This document shows, one piece after another, positions 45,286 to 58,719 of a stretch of 64,000 bases of DNA. The first letter of the stretch is position 1. Each line of letters opens with the position of its first letter. The notes beneath the pieces are model-generated. The model was not told where the DNA came from. It worked only from the letters and a program-made list of their open reading frames with translations, and did not search any database. Location: the NCBI RefSeq assembly GCF_001037495.1, contig NZ_KQ089822.1:3677938-3741937 (forward strand), in the 5' to 3' direction. A program made the translations under genes and the position numbers. Source of the DNA: Citrobacter sp. MGH106 (GTDB taxonomy: Bacteria; Pseudomonadota; Gammaproteobacteria; Enterobacterales; Enterobacteriaceae).

Positions 45286-46227
45286 TTAGCGCGCTAATGC
45301 AGCCGTTAATGCAGGCAGGATCTTCAGCGCATCGCCAACGATGCCATAATCCGCGTACTGGAAGATCGGGGCATTTTTGTCTTTGTTGATGGCGAAAATA
45401 GTCTGGGCACCGTTAGCACCGACCATATGTTGGATCTGTCCTGAAATCCCCACGGCCAGATACAGTTCAGGTTTGAGCATCAGGTTGGAGATACCGACGT
45501 AGCGTTCATGCTCCATCCACTTCTCATTTTCCGCTACCGGACGGGAGCACGCCAACTCAGCACCAATGGTCTGGCACAGCGCTTCGGCCAGAGAAATATT
45601 CTCCTTGCTGCCAATACCGCGTCCCACGCTGACCACCAGGCGTGCTTTGTCGAGATCAACGCTATTGCTCTTACGAGCCTGCGTTGCGGTACGGGTGACG
45701 GCAGTGGTCGGAGCCTGCCACTGTACGGTATGCATCTCGCCACTGCGGGAGGCATCGGGTTGTTGGGCGTCAAATGTCCCACTGCTAAGCGTCATCACGG
45801 CAAACGGCGAAGCGATCGTTTCAGCGCCCATAGCCAGTCCACCGTAGACCATATGTTTAACCGCAGCCTTACCGTCCTGCAATGCCACCGCACTGGCATC
45901 GTTAGAGACCGCCGCAGACAAACGAAAACCCAGTTTCGCCGCCAGCAGCTTACCGCGACGTGTATTCGGCAACAGCACCGCACCACCTTCACTGTGCTGG
46001 CGAATAGTCTCAGCCATCACGCCGGCATAATCTTCCACCATACGATCATCTGGCTTACCGCTGAGCAGCCAGACATGATCCGCACCAAGCTGGAACGCCG
46101 CTGCACTATCAGCTTCGTTGAGCACAAACGTGTTGATTTTTTCACCTAAAGTCTGCGCACCATTCATCAGTTCCGGCAGACGAGAAGGGGTATCGCTGAA
46201 TACCCAGATACTGGAAAACTTGTTCAT
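45286..46227 (-). CDS. fixB: Electron transfer flavoprotein alpha-subunit FixB
   Basis: FixB is an ETF alpha-like subunit that pairs with FixA; the heterodimer is thought to carry or bifurcate electrons for crotonobetainyl-CoA reduction by CaiA. The 313 residues include the C-terminal FAD-binding region [31 protein letters not shown] and [20 protein letters not shown]. Separated by 15 bases from fixA. Confidence 0.96.
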   Translation of the reverse strand: MNKFSSIWVFSDTPSRLPELMNGAQTLGEKINTFVLNEADSAAAFQLGADHVWLLSGKPDDRMVEDYAGVMAETIRQHSEGGAVLLPNTRRGKLLAAKLGFRLSAAVSNDASAVALQDGKAAVKHMVYGGLAMGAETIASPFAVMTLSSGTFDAQQPDASRSGEMHTVQWQAPTTAVTRTATQARKSNSVDLDKARLVVSVGRGIGSKENISLAEALCQTIGAELACSRPVAENEKWMEHERYVGISNLMLKPELYLAVGISGQIQHMVGANGAQTIFAINKDKNAPIFQYADYGIVGDALKILPALTAALAR

Positions 46228-46242
46228 AACATCCCCTGATAA

Positions 46243-47013
46243 TTAAATGATTTTGCGAAGACTCTCGACAAACGCAGCAATCTGTTCTTCACCGTCACCT
46301 TCAATCACAACGCGCTGACGCTCACGTTGCTTCGGTGCTGCAACCTGTTGTACGGAATACGCCTCCACGGCATTGAGCTCAATGTCCGCTGGCGACCAGA
46401 CCTGAACCGGTTTTTTCGCTGCGCCGAGGATGGCTTTCATGGAAGGGATTTGTGGCGTGTTGATATCTGTTGAGACCGCAATAACTGCCGGGAGCGGAAT
46501 GCTCAGGGTTTCAATTTCATCTTCCAGCTCACGTTCAACAATGAGGGTGTTATCAGCCAGAGAGAGGATCTTGCTCACGCCGTTAATCGCTGGAATATTC
46601 AGCGCTTCCCCCACCAGCAGACCAACCTGCTGGGCATAAAGATCGGAAGATCCGTCGCCGCAGACGATCAAATCAAAACCGGATTTTTGCGCGGCAGCAG
46701 CCAGTGCGGTCGCCGTATGCTGCGGCAGCGCCTGCTCAAACCGATCGTCAATTACGACAATCAGTTCATCAGGCCCGCGCGAGAGCACATCTTTGCGGCC
46801 TTTTGCATTTGTCAGCGCTTTACCACCTACGCTCAAGGCGACGACCTGGGCTTCTCCCAGTTGCTGTTTTAACTGACAGGCCGCTTCTATCGCATTCAGA
46901 TCGTACTGACTGATTTTGCCATCCGCTTTACTGAAATCCAGTGAACCATCAGCATTATTAATCAAAATATCCTGTTCATCAGGCACGCATTTGTAGCAAG
47001 TAATTATCTTCAT
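46243..47013 (-). CDS. fixA: Electron transfer flavoprotein beta-subunit FixA
   Basis: FixA is the ETF beta-like partner of FixB. ATG 47013 gives the canonical [16 protein letters not shown] and 256 residues, as in E. coli; the in-frame extension to 47076 is unsupported. It contains the nucleotide-binding-type segments [18 protein letters not shown] and [21 protein letters not shown]. First gene of fixABCX, divergent from caiTABCDE across a shared control region, indicating co-induction. Confidence 0.97.
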   Translation of the reverse strand: MKIITCYKCVPDEQDILINNADGSLDFSKADGKISQYDLNAIEAACQLKQQLGEAQVVALSVGGKALTNAKGRKDVLSRGPDELIVVIDDRFEQALPQHTATALAAAAQKSGFDLIVCGDGSSDLYAQQVGLLVGEALNIPAINGVSKILSLADNTLIVERELEDEIETLSIPLPAVIAVSTDINTPQIPSMKAILGAAKKPVQVWSPADIELNAVEAYSVQQVAAPKQRERQRVVIEGDGEEQIAAFVESLRKII

Positions 47014-47104
47014 TGCATCTCCAGAAATCATGAAGGAAACGTTATTCATATCGGCAGTGTTAAATACAGATATCACGCTCTTTAATTCGGAAATAAAACC
47101 TTAA

Positions 47105-47237
47105 TCACCAATATTGAAAATGTCACACATTGATATTTGCAACTTTCAATAGTGTTACGTGCCTCACCAATATTGAAAAGATGCAAACAAATATGAAAAC
47201 TTTCAATATTGTTTTCTGGATCACCAATATTGAAAGG
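47105..47237. promoter_or_regulatory. CaiF-type inverted repeats, fixA-caiT
   Basis: TCACCAATATTGAAA occurs three times, at 47105, 47164 and 47221, and CTTTCAATA(T/G)TG twice, at 47143 and 47200. They form two inverted pairs with outward arms (47143-47180 and 47200-47237) of the form CTTTCAATA-TG...CACCAATATTGAAA(A/G)G, plus a third half-site. Spacing between like elements is 57-59 bases. CaiF is known to activate the divergent fix and cai promoters through inverted repeats in this interval, so this is the likely operator. Confidence 0.75.
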
Positions 47238-47330
47238 CAGTTCGCTAAAAACACCCAAAGAACAGACATAAGCACATGATTTTCAATAAAAATAAAGTAA
47301 AAACAAAGCAAAACACACCAGAAATAAAAG

Positions 47331-47346
47331 TGTGACACAGTTAACA
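47331..47346. promoter_or_regulatory. Probable CRP site upstream of caiT
   Basis: TGTGACACAGTTAACA matches TGTGA-N6-TCACA in the first half-site and four of five positions in the second. CRP is required for cai/fix expression in E. coli. The remaining 47238-47494 stretch is AT-rich leader with no gene. Confidence 0.6.
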
Positions 47347-47467
47347 GAATGCCCCGTAATGAATACCCATTATGAGTTACTCACTGAGGCGCCCCAGAGG
47401 TTAAATAGTTATCAACAAATTATTAATAATAAATATACAAAACAGCAAAAAAGGGAACGCTAAATAA

Positions 47468-49012
<1,545 letters not shown>

Positions 49013-49045
49013 GTTTAATTAACCCATTACTGAAGAGGCTTGAAG

Positions 49046-50188
49046 ATGGATTTCAATTTGAATGACGAGCAGGAGCTGTTTGTCGCTGGTATTCGTGAAC
49101 TGATGGCCAGTGAGAACTGGGAAGCTTATTTTGCCGAGTGCGATCGCGATAGCGTCTACCCAGAGCGTTTTGTGAAAGCACTGGCGGATATGGGCATCGA
49201 CAGCCTTTTGATCCCGGAAGAACACGGCGGTCTGGAAGCGGGATTCGTCACCGTTGCCGCTGTCTGGATGGAACTGGGTCGTCTTGGCGCTCCAACCTAC
49301 GTGCTGTACCAATTGCCAGGTGGTTTTAACACTTTCCTGCGTGAAGGAACCCAGGAGCAAATTGATAAAATCATGGCGTTCCAGGGCACCGGTAAGCAGA
49401 TGTGGAACTCCGCGATTACAGAACCGGGAGCAGGATCGGATGTTGGCAGTCTGAAAACCACTTATACACGCAAAAATGGTAAGGTTTATCTTAATGGCAG
49501 TAAGTGCTTCATCACCAGTAGCGCCTATACCCCGTACATCGTGGTAATGGCAAGAGATGGAGCATCGCCGGATAAACCTGTTTATACCGAGTGGTTTGTT
49601 GACATGAGCAAAGCGGGTATCAAGGTCAACAAGCTGGAGAAGCTCGGCCTGCGTATGGATAGCTGCTGTGAAATCACCTTTGATGACGTAGAGCTGGACG
49701 AAAAAGACATGTTCGGTCGGGAAGGTAATGGTTTCAACCGCGTAAAAGAAGAGTTTGACCACGAGCGTTTCCTCGTCGCACTGACTAACTACGGTACAGC
49801 AATGTGTGCGTTTGAAGATGCGGCACGCTACGCGAATCAACGTGTGCAGTTTGGCGAAGCTATTGGACGCTTCCAGCTGATTCAGGAGAAGTTTGCGCAC
49901 ATGGCGATCAAACTTAACTCGATGAAAAACATGCTGCTGGAAGCCGCGTGGAAAGCGGATAACGGTACCATCACCTCTGGTGATGCAGCAATGTGCAAAT
50001 ACTTCTGCGCCAATGCCGCATTTGAAGTGGTAGATACCTCCATGCAAGTGCTGGGTGGTGTCGGTATCGCGGGCAACCATCGCATCACACGTTTCTGGCG
50101 TGACCTGCGCGTTGACCGCGTGTCCGGGGGCTCTGATGAAATGCAGATCCTGACATTGGGCCGTTCGGTATTGAAACAATACCGTTAA
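49046..50188 (+). CDS. caiA: Crotonobetainyl-CoA reductase
   Basis: CaiA reduces crotonobetainyl-CoA to gamma-butyrobetainyl-CoA, with electrons expected from FixAB. It is a 380-residue acyl-CoA dehydrogenase-type flavoprotein with [20 protein letters not shown] and the C-terminal [20 protein letters not shown] and [14 protein letters not shown] signatures. ATG 49046 gives the canonical [12 protein letters not shown]; an in-frame ATG two codons upstream (49040) is possible. Follows caiT by 33 bases. Confidence 0.97.
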   Translation: MDFNLNDEQELFVAGIRELMASENWEAYFAECDRDSVYPERFVKALADMGIDSLLIPEEHGGLEAGFVTVAAVWMELGRLGAPTYVLYQLPGGFNTFLREGTQEQIDKIMAFQGTGKQMWNSAITEPGAGSDVGSLKTTYTRKNGKVYLNGSKCFITSSAYTPYIVVMARDGASPDKPVYTEWFVDMSKAGIKVNKLEKLGLRMDSCCEITFDDVELDEKDMFGREGNGFNRVKEEFDHERFLVALTNYGTAMCAFEDAARYANQRVQFGEAIGRFQLIQEKFAHMAIKLNSMKNMLLEAAWKADNGTITSGDAAMCKYFCANAAFEVVDTSMQVLGGVGIAGNHRITRFWRDLRVDRVSGGSDEMQILTLGRSVLKQYR

Positions 50189-50200
50189 GTCGGCGCATCT

Positions 50201-50269
50201 GTAGGCCGGAGAGAGAGCTAAGCCCTCATCCGGAAACATGCCCGGTAGCGCTGAGCTTACCGGGCCTAC
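50201..50269. repeat. BIME (two REP-like units) between caiA and caiB
   Basis: GTAGGCCGGAGAGAGAGCTA...CATCCGGA at 50201-50234 and GCCCGGTAGCGCTGAGCTTA...CGGGCCTAC at 50240-50269. It lies within the cai operon, 12 bases past caiA. Confidence 0.85.
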
Positions 50270-50289
50270 AACTCACTGCCAGGAGCTAA

Positions 50290-51510
<1,221 letters not shown>

Positions 51511-51572
51511 ACGCGACGCGCTGGCCAGTTCGTTTGGTTAGCGCTCACGCCTGATTTCAGTGGATAAGTAAT

Positions 51573-53126
51573 ATGGATATCGTTGGCAGACAAAACTTAC
51601 GTCAGATGTGGGACGACCTGGCCGGGGTGTACGGAGATAAAACGGCGCTTATTTTCGAATCCTGTGAAGGAAACGTTCGACAGTTTAGTTATGCCTCGCT
51701 TAATGAAGAGATTAACCGCACGGCAAATCTTTTTCATTCCCTGGGGATCCGCAAAGGCGATAAGGTCGCATTGCATCTGGATAACTGCCCGGAATTCATT
51801 TTTTGCTGGTTTGGGCTGGCAAAAATTGGCGCCATTATGGTACCGATTAATGCCCGCTTACTGGGAGAGGAAAGTGCCTGGATCCTGCAAAACAGCCAGG
51901 TCAGTCTGCTGGTCACCAGCACCCAGTTTTATCCCATGTATCGCCAGATAAAGTTGGAAAATGAGACTCCGCTCAATCACATCTGTTTGATTAGCGATCA
52001 TGTTCCAGCTGACGACGGCGTAAGTCACTTTTCCGACCTGAAAAACCAACAGCCAGCAACGCTGTGTTATGCGCCTGCGTTATCCACTGACGATACGGCG
52101 GAAATCCTGTTCACCTCAGGAACCACCTCGCGTCCCAAAGGGGTGGTCATTACCCACTATAACCTGCGTTTTGCTGGCTACTACTCCTCCTGGCAATGCG
52201 CCCTGCGCGACGATGATGTGTACCTGACGGTGATGCCCGCCTTTCATATCGACTGCCAGTGTACGGCAGCAATGGCGGCATTCTCTGCAGGCAGTACCTT
52301 TGTTCTGATAGAGAAATACAGCGCCCGGGCCTTCTGGGAGCAGGTACGTAAATATCAGGCGACGGTTACAGAATGCATTCCGATGATGATCAGAACATTG
52401 ATGGTGCAGCCCGCTGCATCCACGGACAAGCAGCATCATCTGCGCGAAGTGATGTTCTATCTCAATTTATCGGTACAGGAGAAGGATGACTTTATCGCAC
52501 GGTTTGGCGTCAGACTCCTGACCTCCTACGGCATGACAGAAACGATTGTCGGCATTATTGGAGACCGTCCGGGGGATAAACGACGCTGGCCCTCTATTGG
52601 GCGAGTGGGCTTTAGCTATGAAGCAGAAATCCGCGACGATCAAAACCGTCCCCTACCCGCCGGAGAAATTGGCGAAATCTGTATTAAGGGCGTACCGGGT
52701 AAAACGATCTTCAAAGAGTACTATGCACAACCGGATGCGACGGCCAAAGCGCTGGAGCCTGAGGGTTGGCTGCATACCGGCGATTCAGGTTACCAGGATG
52801 AAGATGGTTTTTTCTATTTCGTCGACAGGCGCTGCAACATGATTAAACGCGGTGGAGAAAATGTCTCCTGTGTCGAACTGGAAAATATTATCTCCGCCCA
52901 CCCCAAAATTCAGGACATCGTCGTTGTCGGTATTAAGGACTCTATCCGTGATGAGGCGATTAAAGCTTTTATCGTACTGAATGAAGGTGAAACATTAAGC
53001 GAAGCAGAATTCTTCAGCTTCTGCGAACACAATATGGCGAAATTTAAGGTTCCCTCTTTTATGGAGATACGAACCGACCTGCCGCGTAATTGTTCAGGAA
53101 AAATAATCAAAAAAAATCTGAAATAA
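51573..53126 (+). CDS. caiC: Crotonobetaine/carnitine-CoA ligase
   Basis: CaiC activates carnitine, crotonobetaine or gamma-butyrobetaine to CoA thioesters with ATP, priming the CaiB cycle. The 517-residue AMP-forming ligase shows the P-loop [46 protein letters not shown] and the C-terminal catalytic lysine motif [14 protein letters not shown]. Begins 62 bases after caiB; the gap is short and holds no repeat. Confidence 0.97.
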   Translation: MDIVGRQNLRQMWDDLAGVYGDKTALIFESCEGNVRQFSYASLNEEINRTANLFHSLGIRKGDKVALHLDNCPEFIFCWFGLAKIGAIMVPINARLLGEESAWILQNSQVSLLVTSTQFYPMYRQIKLENETPLNHICLISDHVPADDGVSHFSDLKNQQPATLCYAPALSTDDTAEILFTSGTTSRPKGVVITHYNLRFAGYYSSWQCALRDDDVYLTVMPAFHIDCQCTAAMAAFSAGSTFVLIEKYSARAFWEQVRKYQATVTECIPMMIRTLMVQPAASTDKQHHLREVMFYLNLSVQEKDDFIARFGVRLLTSYGMTETIVGIIGDRPGDKRRWPSIGRVGFSYEAEIRDDQNRPLPAGEIGEICIKGVPGKTIFKEYYAQPDATAKALEPEGWLHTGDSGYQDEDGFFYFVDRRCNMIKRGGENVSCVELENIISAHPKIQDIVVVGIKDSIRDEAIKAFIVLNEGETLSEAEFFSFCEHNMAKFKVPSFMEIRTDLPRNCSGKIIKKNLK

Positions 53127-53160
53127 CCCCTCTGGCGGGAATTCCTCCTGCCGGGAAATC

Positions 53161-53286
53161 TATACCCAATAGATTTCGAGTTGCATTGAGACGGCAAGTC
53201 CGCTCATCCCAGGAGCATAGATAACTATGTGAATTGGGTGAGCGGGCGCAGCTAACAAAAATGCAGCCTGAAAAACGAAGGGTATA
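53161..53286. repeat. ERIC (IRU) element between caiC and caiD
   Basis: A 126-base ERIC with ends TATACCCAATAGATTTCGAG and AAACGAAGGGTATA and central palindrome around GGAGCATAGATAACTATGTG. Subtracting it leaves 50 bases between caiC and caiD, so it is probably an insertion in the operon. Confidence 0.92.
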
Positions 53287-53302
53287 TTTTTGGAGATGAA
53301 CT

Positions 53303-54088
53303 ATGAGTGAATCATTACATCTGACCCGCAATGGCCCGATTCTGGAAATTACGCTGGACAGACCAAAGGCGAATGCCATTGATGCCAAAACCAGTTTTGA
53401 AATGGGAGAGGCTTTTCTTAATTTCCGTGACGATCCTGAATTACGCGTGGCTATCATCACCGGCGGCGGAGAGAAATTCTTTTCCGCCGGTTGGGACTTA
53501 AAAGCGGCGGCAGAAGGTGAAGCTCCGGATGCTGATTTTGGTCCTGGCGGCTTCGCCGGTTTAACCGAAATTTTCGACCTCAACAAGCCTGTCATAGCGG
53601 CAGTAAACGGCTATGCCTTTGGCGGTGGTTTCGAGCTGGCACTGGCTGCGGACTTTATCGTCTGTGCAGAAAACGCCAGCTTTGCGCTGCCGGAAGCGAA
53701 GCTCGGTATTGTGCCTGACAGTGGCGGAGTGCTCCGTTTGCCCAAGCTGCTGCCACCGGCTATCGTCAACGAAATGGTGATGACCGGCAGACGGATGAGC
53801 GCCGAAGAAGCTCTACGTTGGGGGATCGTAAACCGTGTCGTCAACCAAAGCGAGCTTATAGACAGTGCGCGCGAACTGGCACAACAGCTGGTGAATAGCG
53901 CCCCACTGGCTATCGCAGCGCTAAAAGAGATTTACCGTGCTACCAGTGAAATGCCAGTAGAAGAAGGCTACCGCTATATCCGCAGTGGTGTGCTGAAACA
54001 CTACCCGGCGGTGTTGCACTCTGAAGATGCGCTTGAAGGTCCGCAGGCGTTTGCCGAAAAACGCGATCCGGTGTGGAAAGGTCGTTAA
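53303..54088 (+). CDS. caiD: Crotonobetainyl-CoA hydratase
   Basis: CaiD hydrates crotonobetainyl-CoA to L-carnitinyl-CoA and the reverse. The 261-residue crotonase-fold protein has the oxyanion-hole segments [14 protein letters not shown] and [17 protein letters not shown] and the acidic catalytic region [14 protein letters not shown]. Its start codon is 16 bases beyond an ERIC end, with GGAGATGA supplying the ribosome site. Confidence 0.97.
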   Translation: MSESLHLTRNGPILEITLDRPKANAIDAKTSFEMGEAFLNFRDDPELRVAIITGGGEKFFSAGWDLKAAAEGEAPDADFGPGGFAGLTEIFDLNKPVIAAVNGYAFGGGFELALAADFIVCAENASFALPEAKLGIVPDSGGVLRLPKLLPPAIVNEMVMTGRRMSAEEALRWGIVNRVVNQSELIDSARELAQQLVNSAPLAIAALKEIYRATSEMPVEEGYRYIRSGVLKHYPAVLHSEDALEGPQAFAEKRDPVWKGR

Positions 54089-54097
54089 TGTTGTCAT

Positions 54098-54122
54098 GCC
54101 GGATAGGCTTCGCTTATCCGGC
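54098..54122. repeat. REP unit between caiD and caiE
   Basis: GCCGGATAGGCTTCGCTTATCCGGC, a compact REP hairpin 10 bases after caiD. Confidence 0.85.
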
Positions 54123-54166
54123 CAACAAATACCGTATACCGCCATCCGGTAAAAATAAGGAATATC

Positions 54167-54763
54167 GTGAGCTATTACGCTTTTGAAGGTCTTATCCCCG
54201 TGGTACACCCGTCTGCTTATGTTCATCCCAGTGCTGTGCTGATTGGCGATGTAATTGTCGGTGCGGGTGTCTATATTGGCCCACTCGCTTCACTGCGCGG
54301 CGACTATGGTCGTCTGATCCTTGAAGCAGGCTCCAATCTGCAGGATAGCTGCATCATGCATGGATACTGCGACACCGATACCATTGTGCATGAGCACGGA
54401 CACATCGGACACGGCGCGATCCTGCACGGCTGCGTGATTGGTCGCGATGCGCTGGTTGGCATGAACAGCGTAATTATGGACGGTGCCGTGATAGGCGAAG
54501 AAAGCATTGTCGCCGCCATGAGCTTTGTTAAAGCAGGATTTACTGGCGAACCAAGGCAATTACTGGTTGGGGCACCCGCCCGGGTAATACGAGAAGTGAC
54601 GGATCAGGAATTGCAGTGGAAGCGAATGAATACCAGGGAGTATCAGGATCTCGCTGTGCGCTGTAGGGCTGGGTTACATGAAACCCAGCCGTTAACGCAG
54701 GTCGAAGAAAACCGTCCACGCCTCAAAGGCACAACGGAGGTAAAGCCCAAAACGGCTTCCTGA
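54167..54763 (+). CDS. caiE: Carnitine operon protein CaiE (hexapeptide transferase fold)
   Basis: CaiE is a 198-residue left-handed beta-helix protein of the gamma-carbonic-anhydrase-like/PaaY family. Its exact function is unclear; in E. coli it was proposed to help supply a cofactor for CaiB and CaiD activity. Hexapeptide repeats run from [20 protein letters not shown] to [17 protein letters not shown], and histidines typical of the metal site are present ([11 protein letters not shown]). The start is GTG 54167 behind AAGGAATATC. Last cai gene. Confidence 0.94.
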   Translation: MSYYAFEGLIPVVHPSAYVHPSAVLIGDVIVGAGVYIGPLASLRGDYGRLILEAGSNLQDSCIMHGYCDTDTIVHEHGHIGHGAILHGCVIGRDALVGMNSVIMDGAVIGEESIVAAMSFVKAGFTGEPRQLLVGAPARVIREVTDQELQWKRMNTREYQDLAVRCRAGLHETQPLTQVEENRPRLKGTTEVKPKTAS

Positions 54764-54767
54764 TGGT

Positions 54768-54794
54768 GCCGGATAAGCATAAGCACCATCCGGC
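54768..54794. repeat. REP unit between caiE and caiF
   Basis: GCCGGATAAGCATAAGCACC followed by ATCCGGC, between the convergent caiE and caiF stops; it may terminate or stabilise both transcripts. Confidence 0.8.
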
Positions 54795-54804
54795 AAAGAA
54801 AAGA

Positions 54805-55200
54805 TTACCGACGCATACTTTTTGACAGCATCATCTGCCATTTCTGCTCGCGATTAAGCTCACTAGGGGGAACAGCCGACATCCGTGGCGTTTTCCCTAC
54901 ACTCACTCTTTTTTCCTGCAGACCGTGGCTCAATCGGCTATAAAGCTGAGGATCAATTCTCACAACTTTCACCAGGCGCTGACACTGACATCCGCGACCA
55001 GCAAGCTGATTAGGGATCATCTTAACTTCACAAACAATTTCACTCACTTCCGAAAGAATATAAGAGAGCGTATTAATCGCTTTGCAATGTTCAATATCGA
55101 AATGACGGGAAATTTCTTTTGCCGTCACCCAACGATCTTCTGCCATAATCCAATCGGCAATTAACAAATAAAGCGGTCTTTCAACATATTCTTCACACAT
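54805..55200 (-). CDS. caiF: Carnitine operon activator CaiF
   Basis: CaiF activates the divergent cai and fix operons anaerobically in the presence of carnitine. The 131-residue protein has an N-terminal winged-helix-like region (PLYLLIADWIMAEDRWVTAKEISRHFDIEHCKAINTL) and a cysteine pair in GRGCQCQRLV. It is found only near carnitine genes and related loci in enterobacteria. Faces caiE; its promoter lies in the gap to carB. Confidence 0.95.
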   Translation of the reverse strand: MCEEYVERPLYLLIADWIMAEDRWVTAKEISRHFDIEHCKAINTLSYILSEVSEIVCEVKMIPNQLAGRGCQCQRLVKVVRIDPQLYSRLSHGLQEKRVSVGKTPRMSAVPPSELNREQKWQMMLSKSMRR

Positions 55201-55392
55201 AAGCGCACCATTTCACAAATTAAAAATCTGGCTACGGCTTGTCCAAAATTAATAAAAACAAAGCCATATTAAAATTGTGTATATAAAGGATAGTATGCGA
55301 CTTGAATGTTGATTAGTGTGAGCAACATCGCGCTTATTACATTGAAAATGTGGTTATGGAATTCTATTTATCCAGGAATGACCTGATAGAGC
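55201..55392 (-). promoter_or_regulatory. caiF upstream region
   Basis: An AT-rich, gene-free stretch that must carry the leftward caiF promoter. TGTGAGCAACATCGCG at 55317-55332 resembles a CRP site in its first half only. FNR and CRP are known to act on caiF in E. coli. No hexamers are assigned. Confidence 0.4.
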
Positions 55393-55425
55393 AAAAAAAA
55401 ACGGCTCCTTTACAGAAACCGTTTC
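55393..55425 (-). terminator. Rho-independent terminator after carAB
   Basis: Minus-strand AAACGG pairs with CCGTTT around a loop TTTCTGTAAAGGAG and is followed by a run of eight to nine T. It lies about 50 bases past the carB stop. Confidence 0.85.
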
Positions 55426-55476
55426 GAATTATATTTAAAGTCCGCTTAACGCAATTATCACCGGACCATCCAGATA

Positions 55477-58400
55477 TTATTTATTGATCTGCGCGTGCAT
55501 TTCCTGAACAGACGTCACCTTCTCTGTGGCATCCGCATTCAACGCCATCGCCGTGGCAAAACCACCGTTCAGGGTGGTGTCATAATGCACTTTGTACTGC
55601 AGCGCACTGCGACGAATCAGCTTGGAATCCTCAATCGCCTGACGACCTTCCGTGGTGTTGATGATGTAGGTGTATTCGCCATTCTTGATACGGTCCTGAA
55701 TGTGCGGGCGACCTTCATGCACTTTATTCACCAGACGCGGGTTAATCCCGGCCTCCCCCAGAACAATCGCTGTACCGTGCGTGGCATCCAGCTCAAAACC
55801 AAACTTCAGCAGTTTGGCCGCAAGGTCGACGACGCGCTCTTTGTCGCCTTCGCGAACAGAGAGTAAAGCGCGGCCCTGTTTTTTCATGGTGGAGCTGCTA
55901 CCCAACTGTGCCTTAGCGAACGCTTCCGCAAAGGTGCGGCCAACGCCCATCACTTCACCGGTAGAGCGCATTTCTGGCCCTAAAAGGGGGTCAACGCCCG
56001 GGAATTTGTTGAACGGCAGCACCACTTCTTTTACCGAGTAGTACGGTGGGATAACTTCTTTGGTGACGCCCTGCTGTGCCAGCGTTTTACCTGCCATCAC
56101 TCGTGCAGCCACTTTCGCCAGCGGAACCCCCGTCGCCTTCGACACAAACGGTACCGTACGCGCCGCACGCGGGTTGACTTCAATCAGGTAGACTTCGTTA
56201 TTCTTCACCGCAAACTGGACGTTCATCAGACCACGAACCTGCAGTTCGAAGGCCAACTTTTGCACCTGCTGGCGCATTACATCCTGAATTTCCTGGCTCA
56301 GCGTGTAGGCTGGCAGGGAACATGCTGAATCACCGGAGTGAACGCCAGCCTGTTCGATGTGTTCCATGATGCCACCAATCAGCACCATTTCGCCGTCGCA
56401 AATAGCATCCACATCCACTTCTACCGCGTCATCCAGGAAACGGTCCAGAAGTACCGGCGCGTCGTTGGAGACGCTAACTGCCGTCTGGAAGTAGCGACGT
56501 AAGTCGGCTTCGTCGTAGACGATTTCCATCGCGCGACCGCCGAGAACGTAGGATGGACGCACCACCAGCGGATAGCCAATCTCTTTCGCCTTCTCAACTG
56601 CTTGTTCGATGGCGGTGACGGTGGCGTTCGCGGGTTGTTTCAGTTTCAGACGGTCAACCGCGTGCTGGAATCTTTCACGGTCTTCTGCACGGTCAATTGC
56701 ATCCGGGCTGGTGCCGATAACCGGCACACCTGCGGCTTCCAGCGCACGCGCCAGCTTCAGCGGGGTCTGGCCGCCGTACTGGACGATGACACCTTTTGGT
56801 TTCTCGATGCGCACGATTTCCAGCACGTCTTCCAGAGTTACCGGCTCAAAGTACAGACGGTCAGAAGTGTCGTAGTCGGTAGAGACAGTTTCCGGGTTAC
56901 AGTTAACCATGATGGTCTCGTAGCCGTCTTCACGCAGTGCCAGCGAAGCATGTACGCAGCAGTAGTCGAATTCAATACCCTGACCGATACGGTTCGGACC
57001 ACCACCCAGGACCATGATTTTGTCGCGATCCTGCGTTGGGTTCGCTTCGCATTCATCTTCATAGGTGGAGTACATATAAGCGGTATCGGTGGCAAATTCT
57101 GCGGCGCAGGTATCTACACGCTTATAAACCGGGTGCAGATTATACTGTTCGCGCAGCTTGCGGATTTCCGCTTCGCGCACGCCCGCCAGTTTTGCCAGAC
57201 GCGCATCGGCAAAGCCTTTACGCTTAAGAGCACGCAGGAAGTCAGCATTGAGCCCGTTGATGCCAAGCTCCGCCACTTTTTCTTCCAGACGCACCAGTTC
57301 TTCAATTTGTACCAGGAACCAGCGGTCGATGTTGGTCAGGTTGAAGACACCATCGACGGACAGGCCTGCGCGGAACGCATCGGCGATATACCAGATACGC
57401 TCAGCGCCCGCATCTTTCAGCTCACGGCGAATCTTGGTCAGCGCTTCCGGGTCATCCAGGCTCACTTTAGGGTCGAAACCGGTAGCCCCCACTTCCAGAC
57501 CGCGCAGTGCTTTCTGCAAAGATTCCTGCTGGGTGCGACCAATCGCCATCACTTCACCAACAGATTTCATCTGAGTAGTCAGACGGTCGTTGGCGCCGGC
57601 GAATTTCTCGAAGTTAAAGCGTGGGATTTTGGTCACGACGTAGTCGATAGACGGCTCAAAGGAAGCCGGAGTACGACCGCCCGTGATGTCATTCATCAGT
57701 TCGTCGAGGGTATAACCGACCGCCAGTTTTGCCGCCACTTTCGCAATCGGGAAACCGGTCGCTTTTGATGCCAGCGCCGACGATCGAGAAACACGCGGGT
57801 TCATTTCGATAACAATCAGACGACCATTTTTTGGATTCACCGCAAACTGGACGTTAGAACCACCGGTTTCCACGCCGATTTCACGCAGTACCGCCATCGA
57901 GGCGTTACGCATGATTTGGTATTCTTTATCGGTCAGCGTTTGCGCCGGAGCTACGGTGATGGAGTCACCAGTATGGATGCCCATAGCGTCGAAGTTTTCG
58001 ATGGAGCAGACGATGATGCAGTTGTCGTTTTTATCACGTACCACTTCCATCTCGTACTCTTTCCAGCCAATCAGCGACTCATCAATCAGCAGCTCTTTGG
58101 TTGGGGAAAGATCCAACCCGCGTTCGCAAATTTCTTCAAACTCTTCGCGGTTATAAGCGATACCGCCACCGGTGCCGCCCATGGTGAAGCTAGGCCGGAT
58201 AATGCACGGAAAGCCAACATCAGCGGCAACCGCGAGCGCTTCTTCCATGGTATGTGCGATACCAGAACGCGCAGTGTCGAGGCCGATTTTCTTCATCGCG
58301 ATATCGAAGCGACGGCGGTCTTCAGCTTTATCAATCGCATCCGCCGTTGCCCCAATCATGGTCACACCGAATTCAGCCAGTACGCCCTGACGCTCAAGTT

Positions 58401-58701
58401 CCAGTGCACAGTTCAGCGCAGTCTGGCCGCCCATGGTCGGCAGTACCGCATCCGGGCGTTCTTTTTCGATAATCTTACGCACAACTTCCCAGTGAATCGG
58501 CTCGATGTAGGTAGCATCGGCCATTTCCGGGTCGGTCATGATGGTTGCCGGGTTGGAGTTTACCAGAATAACGCGGTAACCCTCTTCACGCAGGGCCTTA
58601 CATGCCTGCGCACCGGAATAGTCAAACTCACACGCCTGGCCGATAACAATCGGACCCGCGCCCAGAATCAGGATACTTTTTATGTCTGTACGTTTTGGCA
58701 T
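55477..58701 (-). CDS. carB: Carbamoyl-phosphate synthase, large subunit
   Basis: CarB makes carbamoyl phosphate from bicarbonate, two ATP and ammonia channelled from CarA, feeding arginine and pyrimidine synthesis. The 1074-residue protein has two homologous ATP-grasp halves, each with its glycine-rich loop ([14 protein letters not shown] in the carboxy-phosphate half; [14 protein letters not shown] in the carbamoyl-phosphate half), an oligomerisation domain, and the C-terminal MGS-like allosteric domain that binds UMP/IMP and ornithine. 18 bases downstream of carA. Confidence 0.99.
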   Translation of the reverse strand: MPKRTDIKSILILGAGPIVIGQACEFDYSGAQACKALREEGYRVILVNSNPATIMTDPEMADATYIEPIHWEVVRKIIEKERPDAVLPTMGGQTALNCALELERQGVLAEFGVTMIGATADAIDKAEDRRRFDIAMKKIGLDTARSGIAHTMEEALAVAADVGFPCIIRPSFTMGGTGGGIAYNREEFEEICERGLDLSPTKELLIDESLIGWKEYEMEVVRDKNDNCIIVCSIENFDAMGIHTGDSITVAPAQTLTDKEYQIMRNASMAVLREIGVETGGSNVQFAVNPKNGRLIVIEMNPRVSRSSALASKATGFPIAKVAAKLAVGYTLDELMNDITGGRTPASFEPSIDYVVTKIPRFNFEKFAGANDRLTTQMKSVGEVMAIGRTQQESLQKALRGLEVGATGFDPKVSLDDPEALTKIRRELKDAGAERIWYIADAFRAGLSVDGVFNLTNIDRWFLVQIEELVRLEEKVAELGINGLNADFLRALKRKGFADARLAKLAGVREAEIRKLREQYNLHPVYKRVDTCAAEFATDTAYMYSTYEDECEANPTQDRDKIMVLGGGPNRIGQGIEFDYCCVHASLALREDGYETIMVNCNPETVSTDYDTSDRLYFEPVTLEDVLEIVRIEKPKGVIVQYGGQTPLKLARALEAAGVPVIGTSPDAIDRAEDRERFQHAVDRLKLKQPANATVTAIEQAVEKAKEIGYPLVVRPSYVLGGRAMEIVYDEADLRRYFQTAVSVSNDAPVLLDRFLDDAVEVDVDAICDGEMVLIGGIMEHIEQAGVHSGDSACSLPAYTLSQEIQDVMRQQVQKLAFELQVRGLMNVQFAVKNNEVYLIEVNPRAARTVPFVSKATGVPLAKVAARVMAGKTLAQQGVTKEVIPPYYSVKEVVLPFNKFPGVDPLLGPEMRSTGEVMGVGRTFAEAFAKAQLGSSSTMKKQGRALLSVREGDKERVVDLAAKLLKFGFELDATHGTAIVLGEAGINPRLVNKVHEGRPHIQDRIKNGEYTYIINTTEGRQAIEDSKLIRRSALQYKVHYDTTLNGGFATAMALNADATEKVTSVQEMHAQINK

Positions 58702-58719
58702 GGCTCTATTAACTCCTGA

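Noticed and set aside
47123-47338. 71-codon leftward frame between fixA and caiT
   Set aside because: It overlaps the operator repeats and the hydrophobic translation follows from the T-rich minus strand.
49019-50239. 406-codon open frame antisense to caiA
   Set aside because: It covers caiA on the opposite strand with no family resemblance; a shadow of codon bias.
56602-57768. 388-codon open frame antisense to carB
   Set aside because: Its composition mirrors the carB codon pattern, it has no recognisable domain and it lies wholly inside an unmistakable gene.
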